From NCBI RefSeq assembly GCF_002217395.1, contig NZ_MUHD01000030.1, positions 1 through 64,000 of the forward strand: a stretch of DNA of 64,000 nt, in the 5' to 3' direction. The position numbers and the translations under genes were made by a program. This document shows, one piece after another, positions 42,195 to 50,137 of this stretch. The notes below the pieces were generated by a model that saw only the letters and a program-made list of their open reading frames with translations, was not told the DNA's origin and did not search any database. This DNA is from Flavobacterium plurextorum (GTDB lineage: Bacteria; Bacteroidota; Bacteroidia; Flavobacteriales; Flavobacteriaceae). Numbering within the stretch: position 1 is the stretch's first letter; the number at the start of each line of letters is the position of its first letter.

Positions 42195-42261
42195 AAGTCC
42201 TTCGACTTCGCTCAGGATGACATAAAAGATCTGTCTGACTGAGCGAAGTCGAAGGACTTTT
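42193..42261. repeat. 23-bp perfect inverted repeat of the CCTTCGACTTCGCTCAG type
   Basis: The left arm (42193-42215) contains AGTCCTTCGACTTCGCTCAG and pairs without mismatch with the right arm (42239-42261) around a 23-base loop. A and T ends make it a likely terminator for the tsaC-type gene. The sequence has the look of a dispersed REP-like intergenic element known from many Bacteroidota genomes. Its GC content is clearly above its surroundings. Confidence 0.88.
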
Positions 42262-42269
42262 CACACTAA

Positions 42270-42316
42270 AGAAACCTTTGAGCCTTTGCGACTCTGACCC
42301 TTTGTACCTTTAAACA
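42270..42316. repeat. Degenerate CCTTTG-type intergenic repeat tract
   Basis: Successive units AACCTTTGAGCCTTTG, GACTCTGACCCTTTG and TACCTTTAAAC resemble the tracts at 6071-6125 and 63400-63430. The tract abuts the end of the cysteine desulfurase gene. Confidence 0.6.
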
Positions 42317-43434
42317 ACTTTCAAAGACTCAATCAGCCAATCAATATCTTCTTTTGTGTTATAATGACTGAATGAAATTCGGAGATTTGGCAGTTGCAAA
42401 TCATCTTCCGAAAGCATTTCTTTTAAAACATGCGACGGTTTTATACTACCAGATTGGCAAGCGCTTCCTCTAGAAACAGCAATTCCTTTCATATCTAAAC
42501 TAAACAAAAGCATTGACGTTTTATCTGAAGAAAACGGAAGTGTGATATTGATGATATTATAAAAATCATCTTTTCTCCCATTAATTTTAAAACCTGAAAA
42601 ATGAGTTTCTAATTGCTCAATAAGATATTTCTTAAGCTCAGAAATATACTCGCGTTCTTCTGTTAAGTTCTCATAAGAAACAGACAAAGCTTTTGCCATT
42701 CCAGCAATTTGATGTACAGCTTCTGTGCCTGCGCGAAGTCCTTTTTCTTGTTCACCTCCAAAAAACAAAGGCTGTAATCCGGAATTTTTTCGAACAAAAG
42801 CAAAACCAACACCTTTAGGTCCGTGAAATTTGTGCGCACTGGCTAAAATAAAATCTACCGAAGTTTTTTGAAGATCAATCTCAGTTTTCCCAATTGACTG
42901 AACCGTATCTGAATGAAATAAGGCATTATATTGTTTGCAAATAACCCCAACTCTATCCAAGTCTAAAATAGTTCCTGTTTCGTTGTTTACATGCATTAAA
43001 CTAACGATTGTTTTTTTCTCGTCGCTTAATAAATTAGACAAATGCGTCAAATCAATACTTCCATCCGCATTTATCTTTACATAATCGACCTGAACACCAT
43101 ATTCTTCCTCTAAAGCCATAGCAGCATGCAAAACGGCATGATGTTCAATCTTTGAAGTAATAATTCGTTCTATCTTAAGATCTTCTACTGCCGATCTCAA
43201 AATCCAATTATCAGCCTCAGTTCCTCCTGAAGTAAAAATAATTTCCTGAGCTGAACAATTTAAATGTTTAGCAATACTTTTTCTAGAAAGTTCTAAAACT
43301 GTTTTTGCATTTCGCCCAAAACTATGTGTCGACGATGGATTACCAAAATCTTCAGTCATTACTTTAGTCATTTCCTGAATAACTTCAGGACGCATCGCAG
43401 TTGTTGAGGCGTTATCGAGGTATACTTTTTTCAT
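42310..43434 (-). CDS. Cysteine desulfurase (IscS/NifS family)
   Basis: A PLP enzyme that takes sulfur from cysteine for iron-sulfur clusters or tRNA thiolation. MKKVYLDNASTTAMRPEV starts the conserved sequence. The PLP lysine is in SAHKFHGPKGVGF, and the persulfide cysteine is in SRGSACQSGSIKPSHVL. From ATG 43434 it has 374 residues. A start at 43479 would add 15 unconserved residues and read through the -7 box (43440-43447), so the shorter one is used. No iscU, sufE or regulator gene is adjacent, so it may be the general tRNA-thiolation type. Confidence 0.93.
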   Translation of the reverse strand: MKKVYLDNASTTAMRPEVIQEMTKVMTEDFGNPSSTHSFGRNAKTVLELSRKSIAKHLNCSAQEIIFTSGGTEADNWILRSAVEDLKIERIITSKIEHHAVLHAAMALEEEYGVQVDYVKINADGSIDLTHLSNLLSDEKKTIVSLMHVNNETGTILDLDRVGVICKQYNALFHSDTVQSIGKTEIDLQKTSVDFILASAHKFHGPKGVGFAFVRKNSGLQPLFFGGEQEKGLRAGTEAVHQIAGMAKALSVSYENLTEEREYISELKKYLIEQLETHFSGFKINGRKDDFYNIINITLPFSSDKTSMLLFSLDMKGIAVSRGSACQSGSIKPSHVLKEMLSEDDLQLPNLRISFSHYNTKEDIDWLIESLKVV

Positions 43435-43439
43435 TACTG

Positions 43440-43447
43440 CAAAGTTA
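43440..43447 (-). promoter_or_regulatory. -7 box TAACTTTG of the cysteine desulfurase gene
   Basis: Exact TAnnTTTG match on the minus strand, ending six bases before the ATG. This predicts a message with almost no leader. Confidence 0.5.
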
Positions 43448-43495
43448 TGAAATATCAATTGTCTAATCTTAAATATCATTTGCCAAATTTTTCAC

Positions 43496-43503
43496 TATTT
43501 TTG
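43496..43503 (+). promoter_or_regulatory. -7 box TATTTTTG of the lipoprotein gene
   Basis: Exact TAnnTTTG match, 19 bases before ATG 43522. It supports that start over an upstream one at 43447. Confidence 0.55.
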
Positions 43504-43521
43504 ACCCAAATAAAATTTACG

Positions 43522-44496
43522 ATGAAAAAATATGCAAGCCTTGTATTATTGGCGTTTTTGCTAAACGGCTGTGACGATGGCGACCTTACAGTGGATACAA
43601 TCGATTTTGATAATGTTACAGCTGCAAGTTGTGATCCCGCAACAAATACTTTACTTTACAAACTTAAAACACAAGAATCATTATTACTTCAATTACCGCA
43701 GGCAAACGGAATTGTAAATGATCCTAAAGTTTACATCTATGACATAGACAACAACCAATATCGCGTTGTATACAGAGCTTATGATGGTAAAGTAGAAACT
43801 ACAAATATTTGCGGCGCTATACCACCAAGAACTCCAAATGTTACTGAAGAGTGGCTTGGAAAAACTGGTAAAATTGTAATTACAACTACACAAATAGCAA
43901 CTGATCCTGATGTAAATGGAGCAACAAGAATTAATGGCTACAACCATAATATCGTTTTTCAAAATATTACATTTTCAAAACCTGCGGGAGATCAAGTTGA
44001 AGCTGAATTTACGTTTGGAGATTATAAAACTACGGTTACTCCAGCTAATTTAACGTTTCAAAATGCCGCGAGCGGCGAAGCATTTATTTGCCCTGACAAC
44101 TTAACTGTTTACAATTACAATACGTCCTTTACTTTAACAATTGAAAACTTCGATCAAAGCTTACTTGAAAATGTAGTTACCCCTCCAGGAAAGCCAAGAA
44201 CAGGAGCAATTGGAGCAACTACAAATAAGCTTTTTTACAGAACTTTTTTAAGCGGAACCGGAAGTATTTCTTCAGGCTATTTTTGTCAAAAAACCACTCC
44301 TTCTTTACCTGCAGTAAATGAAACTTGGGTAGGTGAAAACACAAACGCAGATTTAAAAGCTGAAGTACAAGTAACAACAGAAAAAGTAGGTACAAACTTT
44401 ATTCACACTGTTGTTCTTGCAAACGTTTCGCTAGTAAAAGGAAACAGTAAATTTAGACTTGGAACCAGTTTCATTCTAGGAAAAATTACCAAGTAA
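43522..44496 (+). CDS. Hypothetical exported lipoprotein, 324 aa
   Basis: The signal sequence MKKYASLVLLAFLLNGC ends in a lipobox (LNGC) with the lipidated Cys at residue 17. The acidic DDGD that follows matches the Bacteroidota surface-lipoprotein export pattern of acidic residues near the Cys. The mature part has two similar halves. The segment GAIPPRTPNVTEEWLGKTGKIVITTTQ (about 110) is echoed by KTTPSLPAVNETWVGENTNADLKAEVQVTTE (about 275), suggesting an internal duplication of about 160 residues. I recognise no named family. It is probably a cell-surface beta-sandwich protein of unknown binding role. Confidence 0.78.
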   Translation: MKKYASLVLLAFLLNGCDDGDLTVDTIDFDNVTAASCDPATNTLLYKLKTQESLLLQLPQANGIVNDPKVYIYDIDNNQYRVVYRAYDGKVETTNICGAIPPRTPNVTEEWLGKTGKIVITTTQIATDPDVNGATRINGYNHNIVFQNITFSKPAGDQVEAEFTFGDYKTTVTPANLTFQNAASGEAFICPDNLTVYNYNTSFTLTIENFDQSLLENVVTPPGKPRTGAIGATTNKLFYRTFLSGTGSISSGYFCQKTTPSLPAVNETWVGENTNADLKAEVQVTTEKVGTNFIHTVVLANVSLVKGNSKFRLGTSFILGKITK

Positions 44497-44520
44497 AAAG
44501 TAAAAAAACAAAACGAAAAA

Positions 44521-44562
44521 GAAGCAAAGACACTGTTCAAAAACAGTCTTTGCTTCTTTTTT
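44521..44562 (+). terminator. Terminator of the lipoprotein gene
   Basis: GAAGCAAAGA and CTGTT pair with AACAG and TCTTTGCTTC, with a two-base CA bulge on the left arm. A T run follows. Confidence 0.85.
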
Positions 44563-44571
44563 TATTCTTAC

Positions 44572-44636
44572 AAAAAACGTCCATTTTTCAAGACTGATTT
44601 CAATCGGAAATCAAGACGAAAAACGGACGTTTTTTT
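44572..44636. terminator. 65-base compound inverted repeat, likely terminator of the Smr gene
   Basis: The outer stem AAAAAACGTCC/GGACGTTTTTT (44572-44582 and 44625-44635), a middle TTTTTC/GAAAAA pair and an inner GATTTC/GAAATC pair make an almost continuous long hairpin. A and T runs lie on both sides. It is directly after the lipoprotein terminator and serves the minus-strand gene ending at 44676. Confidence 0.8.
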
Positions 44637-44675
44637 ATACTTTTAAAAGAGCTTATTTAAGACTTCAAAACGTGT

Positions 44676-45227
44676 TTATTTGTTGTTTTGTCTAAAATAA
44701 ACTTCGGTGGCACCTAGTCCATATTTTTGATAATTGGCGTCTTGAAAATCTATACCATCATAACGACCCAACAAAAAATCTAATTCCGCTTTTAAAATTC
44801 CTTCGCCGACACCATGAATAAAAACAATTTTTGGAATGCGGTTTTTGATCGCAAATTCAATGTGTCTTTTTGCTGTTTCAGTCTGTAAAGTTAAGATGTC
44901 ATAATTCGACATTCCGCGTTTATTTGGAACCAGTTTTTCAATATGCAAATCAAATTCTGGAGCCGAAATTTCACGTTTATCTTTGCGTTCTTTGACAAAA
45001 CTACGTGGTTTTGGCTCTGTTTTTTCTTTTGAAATCTCATCTAAATCAATTCTTTTAATAGAATTCATTAAATTACTGGTTTCTTGAATCTTAAGCAATT
45101 CATTGACAAAAAATGTCATCATGAATCCGTCCTCAGTTTCAATCAAAACCTCATTGTTTTTCACTGAAACCACCGTTCCGTTTATGGCTTCGTCTAAGAC
45201 AGAAACCTTATCTCCTTTAGTCAACAT
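44676..45227 (-). CDS. Smr-domain protein (MutS2-like C-terminal domain)
   Basis: From ATG 45227 the protein has 183 residues. A KOW/Tudor-like N-terminal part (MLTKGDKVSVLDEAINGTVVSV) is followed by a linker and an Smr domain (about 95-183). The Smr domain has FDLHIEKLV near its start and the nuclease/RNA-binding motif IVFIHGVGEGIL. Smr domains nick DNA or cut RNA in stalled-ribosome rescue. Relatives in Bacteroidota are annotated DUF2027/Smr. A longer start at 45269 exists but lies inside the upstream gene. The preferred start overlaps that gene's end by 11 bases, as expected for coupled translation. Confidence 0.86.
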   Translation of the reverse strand: MLTKGDKVSVLDEAINGTVVSVKNNEVLIETEDGFMMTFFVNELLKIQETSNLMNSIKRIDLDEISKEKTEPKPRSFVKERKDKREISAPEFDLHIEKLVPNKRGMSNYDILTLQTETAKRHIEFAIKNRIPKIVFIHGVGEGILKAELDFLLGRYDGIDFQDANYQKYGLGATEVYFRQNNK

Positions 45228-45402
45228 CCTTCTCTTCTTTATCTTGGTTTTTACTTGGTGTTTTTGCACTCAGCTGCATCATTCCATACATAAAAACTGC
45301 AATTGCAATTACTATGATATAGATATTTTTTTCGGCTGAAACCTGCTCATATAACGCAACCGAAATGGCAAGAATCATAATTAAAATTTTAAACGTTTTC
45401 AT
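45217..45402 (-). CDS. Small two-span membrane protein upstream of the Smr gene
   Basis: The 61 residues form two hydrophobic helices (about 5-21 and 27-46) and a charged tail (KTPSKNQDKEEKDVD). The end overlaps the Smr gene start by 11 bases, so the two are translationally coupled. I do not recognise a family. The consistent overlap and topology support a real gene. Confidence 0.65.
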   Translation of the reverse strand: MKTFKILIMILAISVALYEQVSAEKNIYIIVIAIAVFMYGMMQLSAKTPSKNQDKEEKDVD

Positions 45403-45508
45403 ATTTTAAAGTTTAAGAATTCAAAAGTAACAAACTTTAAAATAACAGTTCCCTCCTCTTGAAATGTTATCTTATTTTTTTTTCGTAAAATTGTAAAAAA
45501 AAATCACC

Positions 45509-45793
45509 GTGTCTTTAGAAAAATATATGATCCCCTGCATGTTCAAAACGCTCTTCGGAATTGAGTGTTTAGGCTGCGGTTTTCAGCGATCATTATTCTT
45601 ACTTTTTCAAGGTGAATTTTTAGCGGCTTTTAATATGTATCCGGCAGTTTACACTACCCTTTTATTTTTACTTTTAGTCGTTTTATATTTTGTAGATAAG
45701 TCGAGAAATTATAAAAAAATAATTTGGAAAGCGGCAAGCCTGAACATCATTTTTATGCTCGCCGGTTACTTTTACAAACACTTTTATCTTTGA
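45509..45793 (+). CDS. DUF2752 family small membrane protein
   Basis: A 94-residue protein with the family motif CMFKTLFGIECLGCGFQRSLFLLFQGEFLAAF, containing the paired cysteines of GxxCxGCGxxR. Two or three membrane helices follow (about 40-60 and 75-90). The function is unknown. The start is either GTG 45509 or ATG 45527, and both keep the domain whole. It converges on the DUF1003 gene with 18 bases between the stops and no clear terminator. Confidence 0.82.
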   Translation: MSLEKYMIPCMFKTLFGIECLGCGFQRSLFLLFQGEFLAAFNMYPAVYTTLLFLLLVVLYFVDKSRNYKKIIWKAASLNIIFMLAGYFYKHFYL

Positions 45794-45811
45794 TAATTTT
45801 GGTCCTTTTTT

Positions 45812-46513
45812 TTACTTCTTAATCTTGTTCAAAATATCATTCATCATCTCAATTTGCACTTTCTGAATTTCGATTAATTCTTGCTGCTGATGCATAATTA
45901 AATGATCAATTTTATCGTGAATCATTCTAATTTCTAATTCTGATTTTAAGTTAATCATATAGTCTTTTTTGGCACGATTTCGATCCTTCTCTTCTTGACG
46001 ATTTTGGCTCATCATAATCACCGGCGCTTGCAAAGCTGCAATACAAGATAAGATCAAATTCAGCAAAATAAACGGATATGGATCGAAGCCTTTATTAACC
46101 AAAATATAAACATTTGAGCCAATCCAAATAACAATAAAAGCCAGAAACGAAATTATAAAAGTCCAGCTTCCGCCAAAATCTGCTACCTGATCCGCAATCT
46201 TCTGACCAAAATTTCTTGTCTCAGCTTCATCTTCAACAGTACTTACAATTGATTTATCTTCTTTCAAGGAAGAGATAACATTTTTTTCAAGATCTGAAAG
46301 TGCGCCAATTTCAGTAGATAAATAATTCGAAATGTATCTCTGACGATATTCATTCAATTCCTCGACAGCTATACAATCATCATCGCAAAAAGAAGGATGA
46401 TCTTTGATTATTAAACCCAGAATTGGGTCGTGAATTGATTTTCCATAGACTTTATCATTTTCAGGAAAATCTATATTTGAAATTGCACTCTTGAACGTTG
46501 AATTGTTTTTCAT
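45812..46513 (-). CDS. DUF1003 family membrane protein
   Basis: A 233-residue protein. An N-terminal soluble part (about 1-105) is followed by two adjacent membrane helices in the DUF1003 signature (GQKIADQVADFGGSWTFIISFLAFIVIWIGSN and PFILLNLILSCIAALQAPVIMMSQNRQ). A cytoplasmic coiled-coil tail (about 175-233) is rich in charged residues and His (HDKIDHLIMHQQQEL). The function of DUF1003 is unknown. It is monocistronic. Confidence 0.86.
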   Translation of the reverse strand: MKNNSTFKSAISNIDFPENDKVYGKSIHDPILGLIIKDHPSFCDDDCIAVEELNEYRQRYISNYLSTEIGALSDLEKNVISSLKEDKSIVSTVEDEAETRNFGQKIADQVADFGGSWTFIISFLAFIVIWIGSNVYILVNKGFDPYPFILLNLILSCIAALQAPVIMMSQNRQEEKDRNRAKKDYMINLKSELEIRMIHDKIDHLIMHQQQELIEIQKVQIEMMNDILNKIKK

Positions 46514-46703
46514 TTCTGTAAATTTTATAGGCTAATTTACATAATTAACTTCTTAAGAATCATATAATATTTTAGATTTCAATAATCTTTCATTTATCAC
46601 AAATACGACCCTCAGCACAAAATTTCTTTAGTTAATTCGTGCCTGTATTTACAAAAAACACCTTACTTTTAACGTTTTAAAATATCCATTCAATTTTATA
46701 ATT

Positions 46704-47495
46704 GTGACAAAAGACACTATCATACAAAACATTAAAGCTTTAAAAAGCCATTCTACAATAAACTACGGTATCAAAACCAAAACGGAAGCTTTTACTGAAA
46801 AGCTGTTTTATACTCTTTTTGATTCGAATGCTGCATTAGACGAAAGCATAAATGAACTTGAAATACGATTTAAAGAAATTGCTGTTTTAGCTTGTCAAAA
46901 ACCTGAAAACTTATGCGAATCGATTTGGGATAGATTTCTTGAAAAACTTCCTGGAGTTTTAGAAAAACTTAATCAAGATGCTGCATATATTCTAGAAAAT
47001 GATCCAGCATCAAACAGCTTAGATGAAGTTTACTTAGGTTACCCGGGTTTTTATGCTATTGCAATTTATAGATTAAGCCATGAATTATATCATCTAGATT
47101 TATTATTGTTCTCGCGATTAATGAGCGAATATGCGCATCGAATTACAGGAACTGATATACACGCGGGAGCAAGCATTGCATCGCCGTTTTTTATTGATCA
47201 CGCAACTGGAATTGTTATTGGAGAAACTTCTGTTATTAAAAAACACGTTAAAATTTACCAAGGGGTTACTTTAGGAGCTTTGAGTGTGAGCAAGGAAATG
47301 AAAAATGCAAAAAGACATCCAACTGTAGAAGCAAATGTGTGCATTTATGCGAATGCCACAATATTAGGCGGAGAAACTATCATAGGCGAAAATAGTGTCA
47401 TTGGAGGAAATGCATGGGTAACTAAATCTATTCCTGCAGATTCTATTGTACTGAACACTACTACAACTGACGTTAAAATAAAAGAAAAAAGATAA
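46704..47495 (+). CDS. cysE: Serine O-acetyltransferase
   Basis: The first step of cysteine synthesis: serine plus acetyl-CoA gives O-acetylserine. A helical N-terminal domain (about 1-130) precedes the left-handed beta-helix (about 140-255). The catalytic residues lie in TGTDIHAGASIASPFFIDHATGIVIGE. KIYQGVTLGAL and NVCIYANATILGG follow. It is shaped like the EpsC/SatA group, 263 residues long. The start is GTG 46704. No other in-frame start lies before conserved sequence. It is joined to cysM by a one-base gap, forming a two-gene cysteine operon. Confidence 0.93.
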   Translation: MTKDTIIQNIKALKSHSTINYGIKTKTEAFTEKLFYTLFDSNAALDESINELEIRFKEIAVLACQKPENLCESIWDRFLEKLPGVLEKLNQDAAYILENDPASNSLDEVYLGYPGFYAIAIYRLSHELYHLDLLLFSRLMSEYAHRITGTDIHAGASIASPFFIDHATGIVIGETSVIKKHVKIYQGVTLGALSVSKEMKNAKRHPTVEANVCIYANATILGGETIIGENSVIGGNAWVTKSIPADSIVLNTTTTDVKIKEKR

Positions 47496-47496
47496 A

Positions 47497-48384
47497 ATGG
47501 GTCCACAAAAATTGTTAAACCTTATTGGAAATACTCCATTAATGGAAACGGTCAATTTGGTTAAAAATAAAAACGTAAAACTTTTACTAAAACTTGAAGG
47601 AAACAATCCGGGGGGAAGTGTAAAAGACAGAGCAGCTTACAACATGATTGCTTCTGCACTTGAAAGAGGCGATATTAAAAAAGGTGACAAACTAATTGAG
47701 GCAACAAGCGGCAATACAGGAATTGCACTAGCAATGATTGCGCAATTGTTTCAAATAGAAATTGAATTGGTTTTACCAGAGGATTCTACAAAAGAACGAA
47801 CACAAACTATGCGTGCTTATGGCGCTACGGTTATTTTAACACCAGCGAGTGAAGGAATTATCGGTTCAAGAGATTATGCTGATAAGAAAGTCGCCCAAGG
47901 CGGATATTTAATGCTGAATCAGTTTGCTAATGACGACAACTGGAAAGCGCATTACAAAACCACTGGCCCAGAAATCTGGAATGATACTGACGGAACTGTT
48001 ACACATTTTGTTTCAGCAATGGGAACAACTGGTACAATCATAGGAACATCTACTTATTTAAAAGAAAAAAATCCTGCTATTCAAATTGTAGGCGCGCAGC
48101 CAAGCGACGGCTCTCAAATTCCGGGAATTCGTAAATGGCCGCAAGAATATCTGCCTAAAATTTTCGATGCTTCAAAAGTCGATACTGTTGTTGATGTAAG
48201 TGAAGAGGAAGCCAGAGCAATGACAAAGAGATTAGCTTTAGAAGAAGGCGTTTTTGCAGGAATGAGCAGCGGAGGATCTGTTGCTGTAGCTTTAAAAATT
48301 GCCGAACAGCTAGAATCCGGTGTTATTGTTGCCGTTATTTGTGATCGCGGCGATCGTTATCTATCATCTGATTTATTTGATTAA
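47497..48384 (+). CDS. cysM: Cysteine synthase B
   Basis: A PLP enzyme that makes cysteine from O-acetylserine and sulfide, or S-sulfocysteine from thiosulfate. LIGNTPLME, PLP lysine in NNPGGSVKDRAAYNM, TSGNTGIALAM and GTTGTIIGTSTYLKE are clear. Its length of 295 residues and KWPQEYLPKIFD are typical of CysM rather than CysK. It directly follows cysE (one base), so enzyme and substrate supply are made together. The other family member in the window (2305) is likely a cystathionine beta-synthase. Confidence 0.94.
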   Translation: MGPQKLLNLIGNTPLMETVNLVKNKNVKLLLKLEGNNPGGSVKDRAAYNMIASALERGDIKKGDKLIEATSGNTGIALAMIAQLFQIEIELVLPEDSTKERTQTMRAYGATVILTPASEGIIGSRDYADKKVAQGGYLMLNQFANDDNWKAHYKTTGPEIWNDTDGTVTHFVSAMGTTGTIIGTSTYLKEKNPAIQIVGAQPSDGSQIPGIRKWPQEYLPKIFDASKVDTVVDVSEEEARAMTKRLALEEGVFAGMSSGGSVAVALKIAEQLESGVIVAVICDRGDRYLSSDLFD

Positions 48385-48480
48385 AAGAGGAACAAAGGTT
48401 CGCAGCTGCAAAGCTTCTAAGTTTAAAAACTCAGAATCTAAGGAAGCTTAGAACCTTAAAAAAATCTTACTCCTTTGCTG
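48385..48480. repeat. Degenerate CAAAGGTTC-type intergenic repeat tract after cysM
   Basis: AACAAAGGTTCGCAGCTGCAAAG begins a tract of imperfect AAG-CTT repeats, including AAGCTTCTAAG and AAGCTTAGAACCTT. These give self-complementary segments. It resembles the tract after ybaB. Confidence 0.6.
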
Positions 48481-48488
48481 TTTTAAAA

Positions 48489-49028
48489 ATGAAAAAATTA
48501 GCCTTTGCACTCCTATCTCTTTACAGCATTACTATAAATGCACAAGAAATTAAAATTTTAAACACCAAAGAGTATCTTCGAAACGGCTCGAAAGAGTTTA
48601 TTCTTTTTTGTGAATTGAAAAACAACTCTAAAGAGACCATAATTTTACCTCTTCCTGTAGAAACAGTTGGAAATAACAATACAAACAGCTTCAATTATTT
48701 TTACCTGATCGAAACTTTTCCTAATAATGCATTTATTATCGAAGAATCGCCTCCTGCTATAATGACAAAAAAGGCAAAATTAACATCTGACAACATCTTA
48801 ATTTGCAAACCCTTTTCAACTCTAAAATTCAATTTCGACACTAAATACATTACCAAAAACGATGTTTATTTTGATGATAAAATAAAATTCAAACAATTAG
48901 CATTAATCTACAGACCTTTTGATCTGACTGATGAAGAGAAAAAAGAAAACTTAAGCGATGAATTAGTAAACAGTAATTTTTACAAAAAGAAAATTAAATC
49001 GAAATCTTTTTCAATCAAAAAAACATAA
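48489..49028 (+). CDS. Hypothetical exported protein, 179 aa
   Basis: A signal peptide (residues 1-18, ending TINAQ) precedes a domain with beta-rich character. The stretch FILFCELKNNSKETIILPLPVETVGNN resembles immunoglobulin-like periplasmic domains, but I cannot place it in a family. The mature part is basic at the end (KKKIKSKSFSIKKT). It is followed after 20 bases by the aldo/keto reductase gene, so they may be co-transcribed. The function is unknown. Confidence 0.68.
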   Translation: MKKLAFALLSLYSITINAQEIKILNTKEYLRNGSKEFILFCELKNNSKETIILPLPVETVGNNNTNSFNYFYLIETFPNNAFIIEESPPAIMTKKAKLTSDNILICKPFSTLKFNFDTKYITKNDVYFDDKIKFKQLALIYRPFDLTDEEKKENLSDELVNSNFYKKKIKSKSFSIKKT

Positions 49029-49048
49029 CAACTCAGCACCTCAAAGAA

Positions 49049-50035
49049 ATGAACTACAGAAAACTAGGCAAAACAAACTTCAACATATCCGAAATCTCAC
49101 TGGGAACTTGGCAGGTTGGAGGAAAATGGGGATCAGGATTTAATGATAAAACTGCCGATGAACTTATAAATACTGCCATAGACAATGGTGTTAATTTTAT
49201 TGACACTGCCGATGTTTATGAAAACGGACTAAGCGAAATTGCTGTTGGCCGCGTTGTTCGTTCACGTTCTGAACGTATCTATGTGGCAACAAAATGCGGA
49301 CGCAATATTAATCCGCATATAAATGAAGAATACCAGCCAAAAGTACTTCAGAAATTTGTTGAAGACAGTTTAAGAAGAACTGGATTAGAAACTCTAGATT
49401 TAATACAACTTCATTGTCCGCCTACAGAAGTTTATTATCGTCCTGAAATTTTTGAACTTTTTGACCGCTTAAAAGAACAAGGCAAAATTTTGAATCTTGG
49501 CGTAAGCGTCGAAAAAGTCGAAGAAGCCTTAAAAGCAATAGAATATTCAAATGTAACTACGGTTCAAATTATCTTTAACTTATTCCGCCAGCGTCCGTCG
49601 CAATTATTTTTCTCTGAAGCAAAGAAGAAAGATATCGGCATCATTGCGCGTGTTCCGCTCGCAAGTGGTCTTTTAACAGGCAAATTTGATTCAAAAACAA
49701 CTTTTGATACTCAGGATCATCGCAATTTTAATCGTAACGGAGATGCCTTTGATAAAGGCGAAACCTTTTCTGGTATTGATTACGAATTAGGTTTAAAAGC
49801 GGTCGAGAAACTAAAAACCTTATTTCCTGAAACAGCAAACCTTGCTCCTATTGCCTTGCAATGGATTTTGAGTTTTAATGAAGTGAGCTGTATTATTCCC
49901 GGAGCTTCAAAAAAAGAACATGTTCTTTCGAATTTATCGATTTATGATCTCCCAAATCTTAGCCCTGAAAAAATCTCAGCTATGAATAAAATTTACGAAG
50001 AATATGTAAAACCATCTGTGCATCAGCTCTGGTAA
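49049..50035 (+). CDS. Aldo/keto reductase
   Basis: An NADPH-dependent (beta/alpha)8-barrel of 328 residues. The catalytic tetrad is visible: Asp and Tyr in FIDTADVYENG, Lys in VATKCGR, His in LIQLHCPP. The cofactor site includes IIPGASKKEHVLSNL. It resembles the YghZ/YajO-like group in which aldehydes or sugars are substrates, but the natural substrate is not evident from context. It is cytoplasmic, with no signal peptide. Confidence 0.92.
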   Translation: MNYRKLGKTNFNISEISLGTWQVGGKWGSGFNDKTADELINTAIDNGVNFIDTADVYENGLSEIAVGRVVRSRSERIYVATKCGRNINPHINEEYQPKVLQKFVEDSLRRTGLETLDLIQLHCPPTEVYYRPEIFELFDRLKEQGKILNLGVSVEKVEEALKAIEYSNVTTVQIIFNLFRQRPSQLFFSEAKKKDIGIIARVPLASGLLTGKFDSKTTFDTQDHRNFNRNGDAFDKGETFSGIDYELGLKAVEKLKTLFPETANLAPIALQWILSFNEVSCIIPGASKKEHVLSNLSIYDLPNLSPEKISAMNKIYEEYVKPSVHQLW

Positions 50036-50044
50036 TTTTTAGCA

Positions 50045-50131
50045 GACACAAAGGTTCTGAAGTTCTGAAATATTAAGGTTTTACCAAAGTTTAAAACTTA
50101 TCATCTTAGTATTTCAGAACCTTAACTTCTT
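50045..50131. repeat. Inverted-repeat tract between the aldo/keto reductase and histidine kinase genes
   Basis: GTTCTGAAATA (50062-50072) is an exact inverted copy of TATTTCAGAAC (50110-50120). The flanks also repeat AAGGTTCTGAA and AACCTTAACTTCTT. It lies between two convergent genes and may act as a terminator. It shows the AAGGTTC words of the dispersed family. Confidence 0.65.
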
Positions 50132-50137
50132 AAAAAA

